Of a stretch of 64,000 bases of DNA, positions 1 through 8,569 are shown piece after piece. The stretch covers positions 62,001-126,000 of the forward strand of contig NZ_FNMZ01000011.1 of assembly GCF_900106695.1 (NCBI RefSeq), written 5' to 3'. This DNA is from Albimonas donghaensis (GTDB taxonomy: Bacteria; Pseudomonadota; Alphaproteobacteria; Rhodobacterales; Rhodobacteraceae). The position numbers and the translations under genes were made by a program. Positions within the stretch are counted from its first letter, which is position 1. The number at the start of each line of letters is the position of its first letter. Under the pieces are notes generated by a model. That model made no database searches. It was not told the origin of the DNA and was given only the letters and a program-made list of their open reading frames with translations.

Positions 1-858
1 GGGAGCTATCGCGGCGTGGATCTGGTGGAGCTGCCGCCCAACGGCCAGGGCGTGACCGCGCTGCTGCTCGCCAAGATCCTCGAGCATTTCGACATCGCGT
101 CCCTGCCGCCCTTCGGCGCCGTCCGCGCGCATATCGAGGCCGAGGCCGCCAAGCTCGCCTATGACGCCCGCGACCGCTTCGTCGCCGACCCCGAGCGGGC
201 GGCCCTGCGCATGTCCCACATGCTCGCCGACGACACCGCGGCGAAGCTGGCGGCGCTGATCGATCCGGAGAAGGCCATGGCCTCGCCGGCCGAGGCGTCG
301 GAGGCGGTGCACAAGGAGACGATCTACCTGACCGTCGTGGACCGGGACCTGACCAAGGTGTCGCTGATCTACTCGATCTTCCACGGCTTCGGCTCGGGGA
401 TGGCGTCGGACAGGTTCGGCGTGCTGTTCCAGAACCGCGGCGCCGGCTTCGTGCTGACCGACGGCCATGTGAACGAGGCCGCGGGCGGCAAGCGTCCGAT
501 GCACACCATCATTCCGGCGATGGTGCGCGAAGGCGGGCAGGTGACGCGCAGCTTCGGGGTGATGGGCGGGGCCTACCAGCCCAACGGCCATGTGCGGGTG
601 CTGTCCAACCTGGTGGATTACGGGATGGAGAGCCAGGCCGCGCTGGACGCGCCGCGCGCCTTCGGCGTGGGCGCGGAGATGCAGGTGGAGCGCGGATACG
701 GCGCCGAGGCGCGCGAGGGCCTGACGGCCCGCGGGCAGAAGCTGGTGACCCCGGCGACCCCGATCGGGGGGGCGCAGATGATCACGGTGGATCGCGAGGC
801 CGGCGTGCTGATCGGCGCCTCGGATCACCGCAAGGACGGCGGCGCGCTGGGCTGCTGA
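1..858 (+). CDS. gamma-glutamyltransferase family protein, 3' part (5' end outside window)
   Basis: Open in frame from base 1 (GSYRGVDLVELPPNGQG), so the gene enters from the left and only about 285 C-terminal residues are present. The PPNGQG block and the later GKRPMHTIIPAM and QMITVD blocks are typical of the gamma-glutamyltranspeptidase/acylase (Ntn-hydrolase) family. These precursors self-cleave before a nucleophilic Thr; here the best candidate is the Thr of KETIYLTVVDRD (codon 319-321), at the position of the TTHYSVVD block of classical enzymes. The usual Thr-Thr-His is replaced by Thr-Ile-Tyr, which suggests a divergent GGT-like (YwrD-like) subgroup and possibly a different acyl donor. 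An internal GTG at 16 should not be taken as the start. Family certain, substrate unknown. Confidence 0.88.
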   Translation, partial: GSYRGVDLVELPPNGQGVTALLLAKILEHFDIASLPPFGAVRAHIEAEAAKLAYDARDRFVADPERAALRMSHMLADDTAAKLAALIDPEKAMASPAEASEAVHKETIYLTVVDRDLTKVSLIYSIFHGFGSGMASDRFGVLFQNRGAGFVLTDGHVNEAAGGKRPMHTIIPAMVREGGQVTRSFGVMGGAYQPNGHVRVLSNLVDYGMESQAALDAPRAFGVGAEMQVERGYGAEAREGLTARGQKLVTPATPIGGAQMITVDREAGVLIGASDHRKDGGALGC

Positions 859-1041
859 GCCCGGGCGCCGAACCTGCGGCCGCGGCGCGCACGGGCGCCG
901 GGGCCGCGCGTCGACCGTCCCGCCGGCGGAACGCATCCGCCCGCGCGGCGGGGCGAGCCTCGCGCCGGTGGCGGGGCGCATGTTTCGGGGCGCGCGCGGG
1001 CGCCGACCCGAAGGCCGCCTCGCGGCCGGAGAAATCGTAAT

Positions 1042-1056
1042 GCCCCCGCAGGGGGC
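1042..1056 (-). terminator. possible terminator after the SulP gene
   Basis: GCCCCC-GCA-GGGGGC hairpin (6-bp stem, 3-nt loop), 17 nt beyond the SulP stop on the minus strand. There is no clear T-run, so it is weak. The rest of the 859-1073 gap between the two convergent genes is featureless GC-rich DNA. Confidence 0.3.
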
Positions 1057-1073
1057 GCCTTCGACTTCCCGCC

Positions 1074-2852
1074 TCAGCCGGCCGCGGCGCCCTTCAAGGT
1101 CTCGACCCGCGGCGCGCGCAGCGTGCGCTCGGCCAGCTCGGGGCGCAGCGCCTGAAGGGCGTCGAACTGGGTCAGGAACACCCGCCCCGTCAGCTCGTCG
1201 AGGAAATGCGAGCGCTTCAGGCGGTCCATCACCGGTCCCTTCACTTCGGTCAGGTGCAGCGTCACGCCGGCATCCTTCAGGCGGCGATTGATCTCCTCCA
1301 GGCTTTCCAGCGCCGAGGCGTCGATCCCGTTCACCGCCGGGCACATCAGCACCAGGTCCTTCAGCGCCGGGGTCGCGGCCACAAGGTTCAGCACCCGGTC
1401 CTCCAGGAACCGCGCATTGGGGAACCACAGGCTCTCATCCACCCTCAGCGTCGCAAGGTCCGGCGTCGTCACCACGTTGTGCCGGTCGACATTGCGGAAA
1501 TGTTCGGTGCCCGGCACCTGGCCCACCACCGCGCAATGGGGCGACGACGTCCGCCGCAGGTGCAGCGCGATCGACACCGCGACGCCGGCGACCACCCCCA
1601 CCTCGACCCCCACCAGCAGGGTCAGCAGGATCGTCGCCGCCATCGCCGCGCCGTCCGAGCGCGAGTAGCTCCAGGTCCGCTTCAGCGCGCCCAGATCCAC
1701 CAGGCTCAGCACCGCCACCACGATGGTGGCGGCCAGCGTCGCCTTGGGCAGGAAATGCAGCGCCGGGGTCAGGAACAGCGTGGCGGCCGCGATCCCCACC
1801 GCGGTCATCACCCCGGCCGCCGGCGTCCGCGCGCCCGCGTCGAAATTCACCACCGAGCGCGCGAAGCCGCCCGTCACCGGATACCCCCCCGAAAAGGCCG
1901 AGCCCAGATTGGCCGTCCCCAGTCCGATCAGCTCCTGATCCGGCGCGATCCGCTGGCGGCGCTTGGCGGCCAGCGTCTGGGCGACGGAGACGGACTCGAC
2001 GAAGCCGATGACCGAGATCAGCAGAGCCGAGCCCGCGAGGCTCGCCCAAAGCTCCAGGTCCATCGGCGGCAGGCCGATCGGGGGCAGGCCGCCGGGCACC
2101 TCTCCGACGATGGCGACGCCGGCCTCCTGCAAACCGAATCCCCAGGTGGCGAGCGTGGTCGCGGCGACCGCGGCCACCGGACCGGCCTTGGCCAGCGCAT
2201 CCGCCAGCCGCGGCCCCGCGCCCCGCGCGACCAGCAGCGCCTTCAGCGAGCGGCGCGCCCAGAACAGGAAGCCCGCCGCGCTCACCCCGATGATCAGCGT
2301 GGGGAGGTTCGCGTCCCCGGCCGCCGCCGCCAGTCCGCCCAGCATCTCGGGCAGGGTCCCGCCGGAGGCCGTCACGCCCAGGATATGCTTCAGCTGACTG
2401 GTCGCGATCAGGATGCCCGACGCGGTGATGAAGCCCGAGATCACCGGATGCGACAGGAAATTCGCCAGGAACCCCAGCCGCAGCACCCCCATCGCCACCA
2501 GCATCAGCCCCGACAGCAGCGCCAGCGCCATCGCCGCCCCGTAATATTCCGGCGTCCCCTGCGCCGCGACCTGACCCACCGCCGTCGCCGTCATCAGCGA
2601 CACCACCGCCACCGGTCCCACCGCCAGCGCGCGCGAGGTGCCGAAGATCCCGTAAAGCAGCAGCGGCGCGATGGAGGCGTAGAGCCCCACTTCCGGCGGC
2701 AGTCCCGCCAGCAACGCATAGGCCAGCGATTGCGGGATCAGCATGATGGTCACGATCACCGCGGCCATCAGGTCGTCGGTCGCGGCCCCCCGGTCATAGG
2801 TCGCGCCCCAGTCGAGCACGGGAAGATAGCGTTTCAGCATCGGGGAGGGCAT
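1074..2852 (-). CDS. SulP family anion permease with C-terminal STAS domain
   Basis: A 592-residue inner-membrane protein with the SulP layout: hydrophobic helices over about residues 25-430, including the SulP-type segment MLIPQSLAYALLAGLPPEVG and the downstream FSGGYPVTGGFARS, then a cytoplasmic STAS domain (about 455-575). SulP proteins move sulfate, bicarbonate or related anions. It is the last gene of a minus-strand run after a Blh-type metallohydrolase and an SQR fusion, so a role in moving sulfite, sulfate or thiosulfate made during sulfide oxidation is a reasonable inference; bicarbonate or another anion cannot be excluded. The start could instead be the Met at residue 5 (MLKRYLPVLDWG). 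Confidence 0.9.
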   Translation of the reverse strand: MPSPMLKRYLPVLDWGATYDRGAATDDLMAAVIVTIMLIPQSLAYALLAGLPPEVGLYASIAPLLLYGIFGTSRALAVGPVAVVSLMTATAVGQVAAQGTPEYYGAAMALALLSGLMLVAMGVLRLGFLANFLSHPVISGFITASGILIATSQLKHILGVTASGGTLPEMLGGLAAAAGDANLPTLIIGVSAAGFLFWARRSLKALLVARGAGPRLADALAKAGPVAAVAATTLATWGFGLQEAGVAIVGEVPGGLPPIGLPPMDLELWASLAGSALLISVIGFVESVSVAQTLAAKRRQRIAPDQELIGLGTANLGSAFSGGYPVTGGFARSVVNFDAGARTPAAGVMTAVGIAAATLFLTPALHFLPKATLAATIVVAVLSLVDLGALKRTWSYSRSDGAAMAATILLTLLVGVEVGVVAGVAVSIALHLRRTSSPHCAVVGQVPGTEHFRNVDRHNVVTTPDLATLRVDESLWFPNARFLEDRVLNLVAATPALKDLVLMCPAVNGIDASALESLEEINRRLKDAGVTLHLTEVKGPVMDRLKRSHFLDELTGRVFLTQFDALQALRPELAERTLRAPRVETLKGAAAG

Positions 2853-2899
2853 CGCAGGGCTTTCGCTTGGGGGTCGAAGAGAAGGGGCCGAAGGGGGGA

Positions 2900-2944
2900 C
2901 GGACGGGGAAGGGCGGACAGGTGCGGGCGGACGGGGAAGGGCGG
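2900..2944. repeat. 17-bp direct repeat in the SQR-SulP gap
   Basis: CGGACGGGGAAGGGCGG occurs exactly at 2900-2916 and again at 2928-2944 (28-bp period), filling most of the short gap between the SQR fusion and SulP. Purine-rich on the plus strand; function unknown. Confidence 0.6.
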
Positions 2945-2951
2945 GAGCGGC

Positions 2952-4679
2952 TCAGCCGGGTCCGGCCGGGGCGTCATGGGAGGCGGGCTCGACCGGCAGG
3001 GGGCGCGGGGCGGCCAGCCATTCGCGCCCCTTCAGCATGGCGTGCCAGTAGACCGGGGGCAGCAGCTTCTCCTTCAGGAACCAGGCGGCGCGCGACGGGG
3101 TCCTGCCGTCGATCAGCCAGTCGGGGAAGGAGGGCATGAGCTTGCCGCCATAGCCGAATTCGGCCAGCACGATCCGTCCCCGCTCCACCGTCAGCGGGCA
3201 GGAGCCGTAGCCGTCATAGACCGCACGCGGCCCGGAACCATCGAGCAGGGCGAGCACGTTCTCCGCCACCACCGGGGCCTGCTTGCGCACCGCCGCCGCG
3301 GTCTTGGCGTTGGGCGTGGAGCCGCCGTCGCCCAGCCCGAAGACGTCGCCGTAGCGGGCGTGGCGCAGCGTGGCGGGGTCGAGCTCCACCCACCCGCCCG
3401 GCCCGGCGAGGGGGGACCGGGCGATGAAGTCGAGCGGCCCTTGCGGCGGCACGGCGTGGAGCATGTCGAAGGGCTCGGTCACCCGCTCCTCGACCCCGTC
3501 CCTGCGGCGCAGGAAGGTCGCGGTCTTCGCGTCCCCGTCCACCGCGACCAGCGTCTCCTCGAAGCGCAGGGAGACGCCGTATTCGGTCACGTAGTCCATC
3601 AGCGCGGGCACGTAGTCGGGCACGCCGAACAGCGCGCCGCCGGCATTGTGGAACGCGATGTCGATGTCGCGCAGCCGTCCCATCCGTTTCCAGGCCGAGC
3701 CCGCCAGATACATCGCCTTCTGCGGCGCGCCGGCGCATTTGATCGGCATCGCGGGCTGGGTGAACAGCGCCCGCCCGCCGCGCAGGGTCTGGATCAGCTC
3801 CCAGGTGTAGGGCGCCATGTCGAATTGATAGTTCGAGGTCACGCCATTGCGGCCCAGCGCGTCCTTCAGCCCCTCCACCCCGTCCCAGTTCAGCTTCAGA
3901 CCGGGGGAGACGACGAGGGCGCGGTAGCCGATGCGGGCGCCGTCTTCGAGGATCACCTCCGAGGTTTCGGGCGCGAATTCCGCCGCCGCCGCCCGGATCC
4001 AGCGCGCCCCGCGGGGCATGACCGAGGCCATCGGGCGCAGCGTGTCGCGCCGGTCGAAGACGCCGCCGCCGACCAGGGTCCAGCCGGGCTGGTAGAAATG
4101 CGCGGCGCGCGGCTCGATCACCGCGACGTCGAGGTCGGGGCGCCGCTTCAGCAGGCTCGCCGCCGCCGCCAGTCCGCCCGCGCCGCCGCCCACGATCACC
4201 ACGTCATGCCGGGCCGAGGGCTGGGGCGCGCGCCGGCGGGGAGAGCCTCCGGCCTCGGTCAGCGCGGCGCGGTTCTCCAGCCGGTCGCGCAGGCCTGACA
4301 GGTCGTAGCCCGCGGCGGAGGTCGCCGCCAGGATCGCGTCAGCCGAGAGCGTCGGCGCCTTGGCCAGCGCCCAGAGCGAGGCCGAGCGCGTGCCCGACCG
4401 GCAATAGGCGAGGATCGGGCCGGGCAGGGTGTCGAGCGCCTCGGCGAAGCCGCGCGCAGCCTCGTCCGACACCGCGCCGGAGGCGGTGGGGATATAGGCG
4501 AAGGCGAGCCCATGGGCCTCGGCCGCCGCCCGGATCCGCTCGGAGGCGGGCTGGTCGCCCTCGCCATCCGGCCGGTTGCACAGGATCGCGCGGATGCCCG
4601 AGGCGGCGGCGAGCCCGACATCGGCCTCCGAAATCTGGGGCGAGACGGAAAGCTCGGGCGAAATCGGTTTGCGATCCAT
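2952..4679 (-). CDS. fusion of a TIGR01244-type phosphatase/sulfurtransferase domain and a type II sulfide:quinone oxidoreductase-like flavoprotein
   Basis: 575 residues. Residues 1-140 form a dual-specificity-phosphatase-like domain with the active-site loop CRSGTRS (Cys93), as in the small domain often fused to Blh or SQR. Residues 157-575 form an FAD pyridine-nucleotide-disulfide-like oxidoreductase: GGGAGG dinucleotide loop at 164-169, IEPRAAHFYQPGWTLVGGG, the type II SQR block PIKCAGAPQK (Cys315) and TPNAKTAAAV near 455-464. SQR oxidises sulfide and passes electrons to ubiquinone at the membrane. Oddity: where type II SQRs carry the second redox Cys (GDC before the KTAAAV block) this protein has GDGG (Gly452). 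It lies 140 nt downstream of the Blh-type gene and 99 nt upstream of SulP on the same strand, probably one operon. A GGGAG ribosome site lies about 10 nt before the ATG. Confidence 0.88.
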   Translation of the reverse strand: MDRKPISPELSVSPQISEADVGLAAASGIRAILCNRPDGEGDQPASERIRAAAEAHGLAFAYIPTASGAVSDEAARGFAEALDTLPGPILAYCRSGTRSASLWALAKAPTLSADAILAATSAAGYDLSGLRDRLENRAALTEAGGSPRRRAPQPSARHDVVIVGGGAGGLAAAASLLKRRPDLDVAVIEPRAAHFYQPGWTLVGGGVFDRRDTLRPMASVMPRGARWIRAAAAEFAPETSEVILEDGARIGYRALVVSPGLKLNWDGVEGLKDALGRNGVTSNYQFDMAPYTWELIQTLRGGRALFTQPAMPIKCAGAPQKAMYLAGSAWKRMGRLRDIDIAFHNAGGALFGVPDYVPALMDYVTEYGVSLRFEETLVAVDGDAKTATFLRRRDGVEERVTEPFDMLHAVPPQGPLDFIARSPLAGPGGWVELDPATLRHARYGDVFGLGDGGSTPNAKTAAAVRKQAPVVAENVLALLDGSGPRAVYDGYGSCPLTVERGRIVLAEFGYGGKLMPSFPDWLIDGRTPSRAAWFLKEKLLPPVYWHAMLKGREWLAAPRPLPVEPASHDAPAGPG

Positions 4680-4819
4680 GAGGCGTCGTCTCCCGGTGGT
4701 GTCATGGGCTGGGACGTGCGGAGATGGCGAGGAAGGCGGGGGGCGGGACGGGGCGCCGAAGGCCCGCGCCCCGCCCGCTCCCGCCCCCGCGCTCGCCGCG
4801 CGCCCCCGGCCTCGGGCGC

Positions 4820-5713
4820 TCAGAAGCGGTTGAGCGGGGTCTTGAGGTAGACCGTGCCGTTATCCTCGGCGGGAGGCATCTGGCCGGCGCGCATGTTCAC
4901 CTGGATCGAGGGGATGATCAGCTTGGGCATGCCCAGCTGGGCGTCCCGCTCGGTGCGCATGCGGATGAAGTCGGCCTCGGTGTTGTCGCCGCCGATATGC
5001 ACGTTCTTCGCCCGCTGTTCGCCGACCGTGCTTTCCCATTTGTATTCGTCGCGGCCGGGGGCCTTGTAGTCGTGGCAGGTGTAGATCCGGGTCTCGTCGG
5101 GCAGGGACAGGATCTTCTGGATCGACAGCCACAGGTCATGGGCCGAGCCGCCGGGGAAGTCGCAGCGCGCGGTGCCGAAATCCGGCTGGAACAGGGTGTC
5201 GCCCACGAAGGCCGCGTCGCCGATCACGTAGGTCAGGCAGGCGGGCGTATGGCCGGGCGTGTGCAGCACGAAGCCCTGCAGGGCGCCGATGGCGAAGCGG
5301 TCCTGCTCCTTGAACAGCCGGTCGAACTGGGAGCCGTCGCGCTCGAACTCGGTGCCGGCGTTGAAGATCTTGCCGAAGGTGTCCTGGACGACGCGGATGT
5401 TCTCGCCGATGCCGATGGCGCCGCCGAGCTCGCGCTGGAGATAGGGCGCGGCCGAGAGGTGGTCGGCGTGGACATGCGTCTCCAGCAGCCATTCGACCGT
5501 GTAGCCCTGCGCGCGCACCCAGGCGATGACCTCGTCGGCGGAGGAGGTGTCGGTGCGCCCCGAGGGCGCGTCGAAGTCGAGCACCGAGTCGACGATGGCG
5601 CAGGCGGTCGAGGACGGGTCGCGCACCACATAGGTGACGGTGTTGGTCGGCTCGTCGAAGAAGGCGGTGATTTCGGGGACCAGGGCGGTGGCCTGGGGGG
5701 CTTCGGCGGTCAT
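4820..5713 (-). CDS. blh: Blh/persulfide-dioxygenase-like metallo-beta-lactamase-fold hydrolase
   Basis: 297 residues. The metal-binding signature HVHADH (His80, His82, Asp84, His85) and the downstream [16 protein letters not shown] and YTCHDY blocks place it with Blh/ETHE1-like enzymes, which oxidise glutathione persulfide to sulfite in sulfide detoxification. First gene of the Blh-SQR-SulP run. ATG at 5713 was preferred over upstream in-frame starts because AGGAGGGAG lies just before it and because the upstream sequence holds the palindromic operator at 5788-5805, which a longer frame (from 5848) would place inside the coding region. Expected control: derepression by sulfide or persulfide through an SqrR/BigR-type ArsR-family repressor; no such regulator gene lies in this window. 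Confidence 0.87.
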   Translation of the reverse strand: MTAEAPQATALVPEITAFFDEPTNTVTYVVRDPSSTACAIVDSVLDFDAPSGRTDTSSADEVIAWVRAQGYTVEWLLETHVHADHLSAAPYLQRELGGAIGIGENIRVVQDTFGKIFNAGTEFERDGSQFDRLFKEQDRFAIGALQGFVLHTPGHTPACLTYVIGDAAFVGDTLFQPDFGTARCDFPGGSAHDLWLSIQKILSLPDETRIYTCHDYKAPGRDEYKWESTVGEQRAKNVHIGGDNTEADFIRMRTERDAQLGMPKLIIPSIQVNMRAGQMPPAEDNGTVYLKTPLNRF

Positions 5714-5787
5714 GGGGCGCTCCCTCCTGCAACATGGGGTCGGGTGGATCGGCGGGGTCCGATCCGCTCCCCGAATAGATAGCGATG

Positions 5788-5805
5788 TATTCCAAAAATG
5801 GAATA
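5788..5805. promoter_or_regulatory. SqrR/BigR-like operator palindrome
   Basis: Perfect inverted repeat TATTCCA-AAAA-TGGAATA in an AT-rich island of otherwise very GC-rich DNA, 75 nt upstream of the Blh start. It fits an ATTC-N8-GAAT pattern, which from memory is the pattern reported for the sulfide-responsive repressor SqrR of Rhodobacter; the downstream genes are exactly the expected targets. Extra ATTCC/GGAAT half-sites occur at 5810-5814 and 5830-5834. Confidence 0.7.
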
Positions 5806-5848
5806 GGTAATTCCGCAGAATCCGTGCGTGGAATATGCGGGGGCGCAT

Positions 5849-6208
5849 TCGTCGCGGTCAAGCGGGGGATGCCGCGCAGGCGGAGCGGCGGGACGGAGCG
5901 GGGGGTTGGGCGGCGGCGGAGGGCGACCCGGCGGCGCCCGCCATGGGCGGGCAAGATCCTTCTCTCGGGACCGCGCAAGGGCGCGGCCCTCTCGGCGCCG
6001 CCGATGGCGCGGGCGGCGCGGGGAGAGGTGGCGGAAAGGACAGCGTCCCCGGTCGCGGCCGGGCCCCGTGGCAACCCGCGGGCCATCGCGGCGCCGCGCG
6101 GGCGCCCCGTGGCCAGCCGCGCAACGGCCGCCGCGCGGCTCCGCCGGAACGGCGGAACCGGGCGGTCTCAGGCCGACGGCGCGGGACGGATCAGAGCGGG
6201 AAGCCGGA
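5849..6208. other. 360-nt gap without recognisable gene
   Basis: Lies between the sulfide-operon promoter and the 3' end of erpA. Very GC-rich, with open frames on both strands but none with a plausible start, ribosome site or recognisable protein. I see no clear terminator with a T-run after erpA here. Confidence 0.6.
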
Positions 6209-6571
6209 TCAGAGCGAGAAGGAGGTGCCGCAGCCGCAGGAGGACGCGGCGTTGGGGTTCTCGATGGCGAATTTCGCCCCGATCAGCTCCTCGGTGAAGT
6301 CGATCACCGCGCCCGACAGGAAGGGCAGGGAGACCGGGTCCACCAGCACCTTCTGCCCGTCCTTCTCCAGCACCAGGTCGTCGTCGGCCTGCGCCTCCTC
6401 CAGCCGGATATCGTACTGGAAGCCCGAGCACCCGCCGCCTTCCACCGCGACGCGCAGCATCGACGGGGCGCCGGCGTCCCCGGAGATCTCGGCGAGGCGC
6501 GCGAAGGCGCGGTCGGTGACCCGCGGCGGCAGGGCGGCGAGGTCGAGGTTCGGCATTTCGAAACCGGACAT
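6209..6571 (-). CDS. erpA: iron-sulfur cluster insertion protein, HesB/IscA/ErpA family
   Basis: 120 residues, the usual A-type carrier length. The three ligand cysteines are present: Cys in the GGGCSGFQY block and both in the C-terminal SCGCGTSFSL block. A-type carriers pass 4Fe-4S clusters to apo-enzymes. Divergent from dgt, the usual arrangement in Rhodobacterales, which favours ErpA over IscA; no suf or isc operon is adjacent. ATG at 6571 was chosen because upstream extension adds low-complexity Arg/Gly residues; a second Met (MPNLDLAALP) five codons on is possible. Confidence 0.88.
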   Translation of the reverse strand: MSGFEMPNLDLAALPPRVTDRAFARLAEISGDAGAPSMLRVAVEGGGCSGFQYDIRLEEAQADDDLVLEKDGQKVLVDPVSLPFLSGAVIDFTEELIGAKFAIENPNAASSCGCGTSFSL

Positions 6572-6726
6572 GGCGGCGGTTTTCCCGTGGTTCGGAATGG
6601 CGTATGAGGCCCCTCTAATGTAAGCGCGCGGACGGGACGCGCAAGCCGGTCCGGCGCCGCGCCCTCCCGCGCCCCGTTCCCGACGCGCGCCGATGCGCCT
6701 CACACGCCCCCTGGAGGAGACCTCCG

Positions 6727-7902
6727 ATGCCCCTCGCGCCCTATGCCTGCGACCCCGCGGCCTCGCGCGGGCGCCTCCATGCGGAGCCCGAAAGCGCCCA
6801 TCGCACGCCGTTCCAGCGTGATCGCGACCGGATCATCCATTCCTCGGCCTTCCGGCGGCTCAAGCACAAGACCCAGGTCTTCGTGGAGCATGAGGGCGAC
6901 TATTACCGCACCCGCCTGACCCATTCGATCGAGGTCGCCCAGGTGGCCCGCACGCTGGCCCGCGATCTCGGCCTGACCGAGGAGCTGGCCGAGGCGGTGG
7001 CGCTGGCCCATGACCTCGGCCACACGCCCTTCGGGCATACGGGGGAGGACGCGCTGCACGCCTGCATGACCCCCTATGGCGGCTTTGACCACAACGCCCA
7101 GGCCCTGCGCATCGTCACCGAGATCGAGACCCGCTACGCCGAGTGGGACGGCCTGAACCTGACCTGGGAGACGCTGGAAGGCATCGCCAAGCATAACGGC
7201 CCGCTGACCTCCGGCCCCGATGCGGAGGCGGCGGACCTCCATTACGCGCTGGCGGAATACGTGGCCCGCCATGACCTTGAGCTGCACACCCATGCGAGCG
7301 CCGAGGCGCAGGCGGCGGCGGTTTCGGACGACATCGCCTACAACACCCATGACCTCGACGACGGGTTGCGGGCGGGGCTGTTCGAGATCGAGGAGCTGTT
7401 GGACCTGCCCATCGTCGGGGACTGCTTCCGCGAAGTGGACCGCAAATGGCCGGCGCTGGACGCGGGGCGGCGGCAGCATGAGGCCCTGCGGCGGGTGTTC
7501 GGGGCGTTGGTGGAGGACGTGCTGGACACATCGCGGCTGCGGCTCGGGGCGCTGGGGGCGGCGGATGCGGCCGGAGTCCGGGCGGCCGGAAGCCCTGTGG
7601 TGGGGTTCTCGGACGGGATGATCGCGGACCTTCGGCTTGTGCGCGGGTTCCTGTTCGAACGGATGTACCGCCACTGGAAGGTCGCCCGGATGCGCCGCAA
7701 GGCCGCCGGCGTGGTGGCGGAGCTGTTCGCCATCTACATGGAAACGCCCGGCGTTCTGCCCGACGAGTGGCGCGAGAGCGCCCGTCATGCGGTGTCCGAG
7801 ACCGGGCGGGCGCGGGTGGTGGCCGACTATATCGCCGGCATGACCGACCGTTTCGCCCTGCAGGAGCACCGCGAACTGACCGACCCGATGAGCCGGGTCT
7901 GA
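6727..7902 (+). CDS. dgt: deoxyguanosinetriphosphate triphosphohydrolase-like protein
   Basis: 391 residues with the HD-domain dNTPase pattern: RTRLTHSIEVAQVAR, then ALAHDLGHTPFGHTGE (HD pair), GGFDHNAQ and an Asp in DDIAYNTHDLDD. The family hydrolyses dNTPs to nucleoside and triphosphate; the alphaproteobacterial members belong to the shorter Dgt-like type 2 subfamily. GGAGGAG sits 8 nt before the ATG. Divergent from erpA and upstream of argS, a conserved neighbourhood. Confidence 0.92.
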   Translation: MPLAPYACDPAASRGRLHAEPESAHRTPFQRDRDRIIHSSAFRRLKHKTQVFVEHEGDYYRTRLTHSIEVAQVARTLARDLGLTEELAEAVALAHDLGHTPFGHTGEDALHACMTPYGGFDHNAQALRIVTEIETRYAEWDGLNLTWETLEGIAKHNGPLTSGPDAEAADLHYALAEYVARHDLELHTHASAEAQAAAVSDDIAYNTHDLDDGLRAGLFEIEELLDLPIVGDCFREVDRKWPALDAGRRQHEALRRVFGALVEDVLDTSRLRLGALGAADAAGVRAAGSPVVGFSDGMIADLRLVRGFLFERMYRHWKVARMRRKAAGVVAELFAIYMETPGVLPDEWRESARHAVSETGRARVVADYIAGMTDRFALQEHRELTDPMSRV

Positions 7903-7909
7903 GGTCGGC

Positions 7910-7932
7910 GCCGCGCCCCTGCGGGGGGCGGC
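7910..7932 (+). terminator. possible terminator after dgt
   Basis: GCCGCGCCCC-TGC-GGGGGGCGGC hairpin, 10 pairs with one G-G mismatch, immediately after the dgt stop in the convergent gap; no T-run. Confidence 0.35.
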
Positions 7933-7978
7933 CTCGGGGGGGTGAGAAGCGTGCGCCGCGCGGGCGAGGCCGGAGCGG

Positions 7979-8569
7979 TCAGCCCGCGGCGGCGGCTTCG
8001 ACCTCCTCCGGCTCGGCATGCTCGGTCAGGGCGGCGGCGTGCGGGGGGGCGCGGCGCTGGAGGTTCGGGCGGGGGACGCCCTCGGGCCAGCGGCAGCCTA
8101 TCAGCCGGGCCTTGGGAAACCGCTCCACCGCGATCCGGTCGCGCTGATTGCCGCCGAGCACGTGGAAATGGTCGTCGTCCTCGCCCCAGCAGAAGCCGAC
8201 ATGCCCGAAGGGGCCGCCCTTCCACCGCAGCCAGAACACCAGCAAGGCGCCGAGCTGGGGTTGCGCGGGCGCCCCCCAGCGCAGCCAGGGACGGGCGCGC
8301 ATGTAGAACCACGGGCGCCGGGTTCCGGGCAGGCCGGCGCGCAGGCAATGGGCGGCGAAGGCGCCGCACCAGGGCAGGTCGAAGGGCAGGGCGCGGTCGA
8401 TCCGGGAGACAAGGCTGAGCCGCGCCGTCCCCTCGGCGAGACCGGGATCATGGGAGGCGTCGAGCATCCGCGCCGCCTCCGCCAGCCAGGGCAGGCCGGG
8501 AGGGACCTGCGGACCCGCGCCGCCGGGTTGGCGGATGACGTCGAACGCGTCGGTCTTTCCTCGCGACAT
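7979..8569 (-). CDS. TIGR02594-type NlpC/P60-like amidase
   Basis: 196 residues. Resembles the TIGR02594 family of cysteine peptidase-like proteins: the PWCGAFAAHCL block (candidate catalytic Cys), ARPWLRWG, GALLVFW, GHVGFCWGED (candidate His) and FHVLGGNQ followed by GCRWP. Such domains cleave cell-wall peptides or occur in phage and secretion-associated lysins. No signal peptide is visible, so export or function is unclear. ATG at 8569 has AGGAGGGGG before it; in-frame extension upstream is low-complexity. It sits on the opposite strand inside the otherwise conserved dgt-argS block, suggesting an insertion. Confidence 0.72.
   Translation of the reverse strand: MSRGKTDAFDVIRQPGGAGPQVPPGLPWLAEAARMLDASHDPGLAEGTARLSLVSRIDRALPFDLPWCGAFAAHCLRAGLPGTRRPWFYMRARPWLRWGAPAQPQLGALLVFWLRWKGGPFGHVGFCWGEDDDHFHVLGGNQRDRIAVERFPKARLIGCRWPEGVPRPNLQRRAPPHAAALTEHAEPEEVEAAAAG

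Noticed and set aside
968-1291. Small Arg/Pro-rich frame after the GGT-like gene
   Set aside because: Overlaps the 3' end of SulP on the other strand and has no protein-like features.
1206-4298. Very long plus-strand open frame opposite SulP and the SQR fusion
   Set aside because: Arg/Gln/His/Gly-rich antisense frame produced by high GC; no domain and fully covered by well-supported minus-strand genes.
5714-5848. N-terminal extension of the Blh-type protein
   Set aside because: Would place the palindromic operator inside coding sequence and adds residues unlike the family; a strong ribosome site supports 5713.
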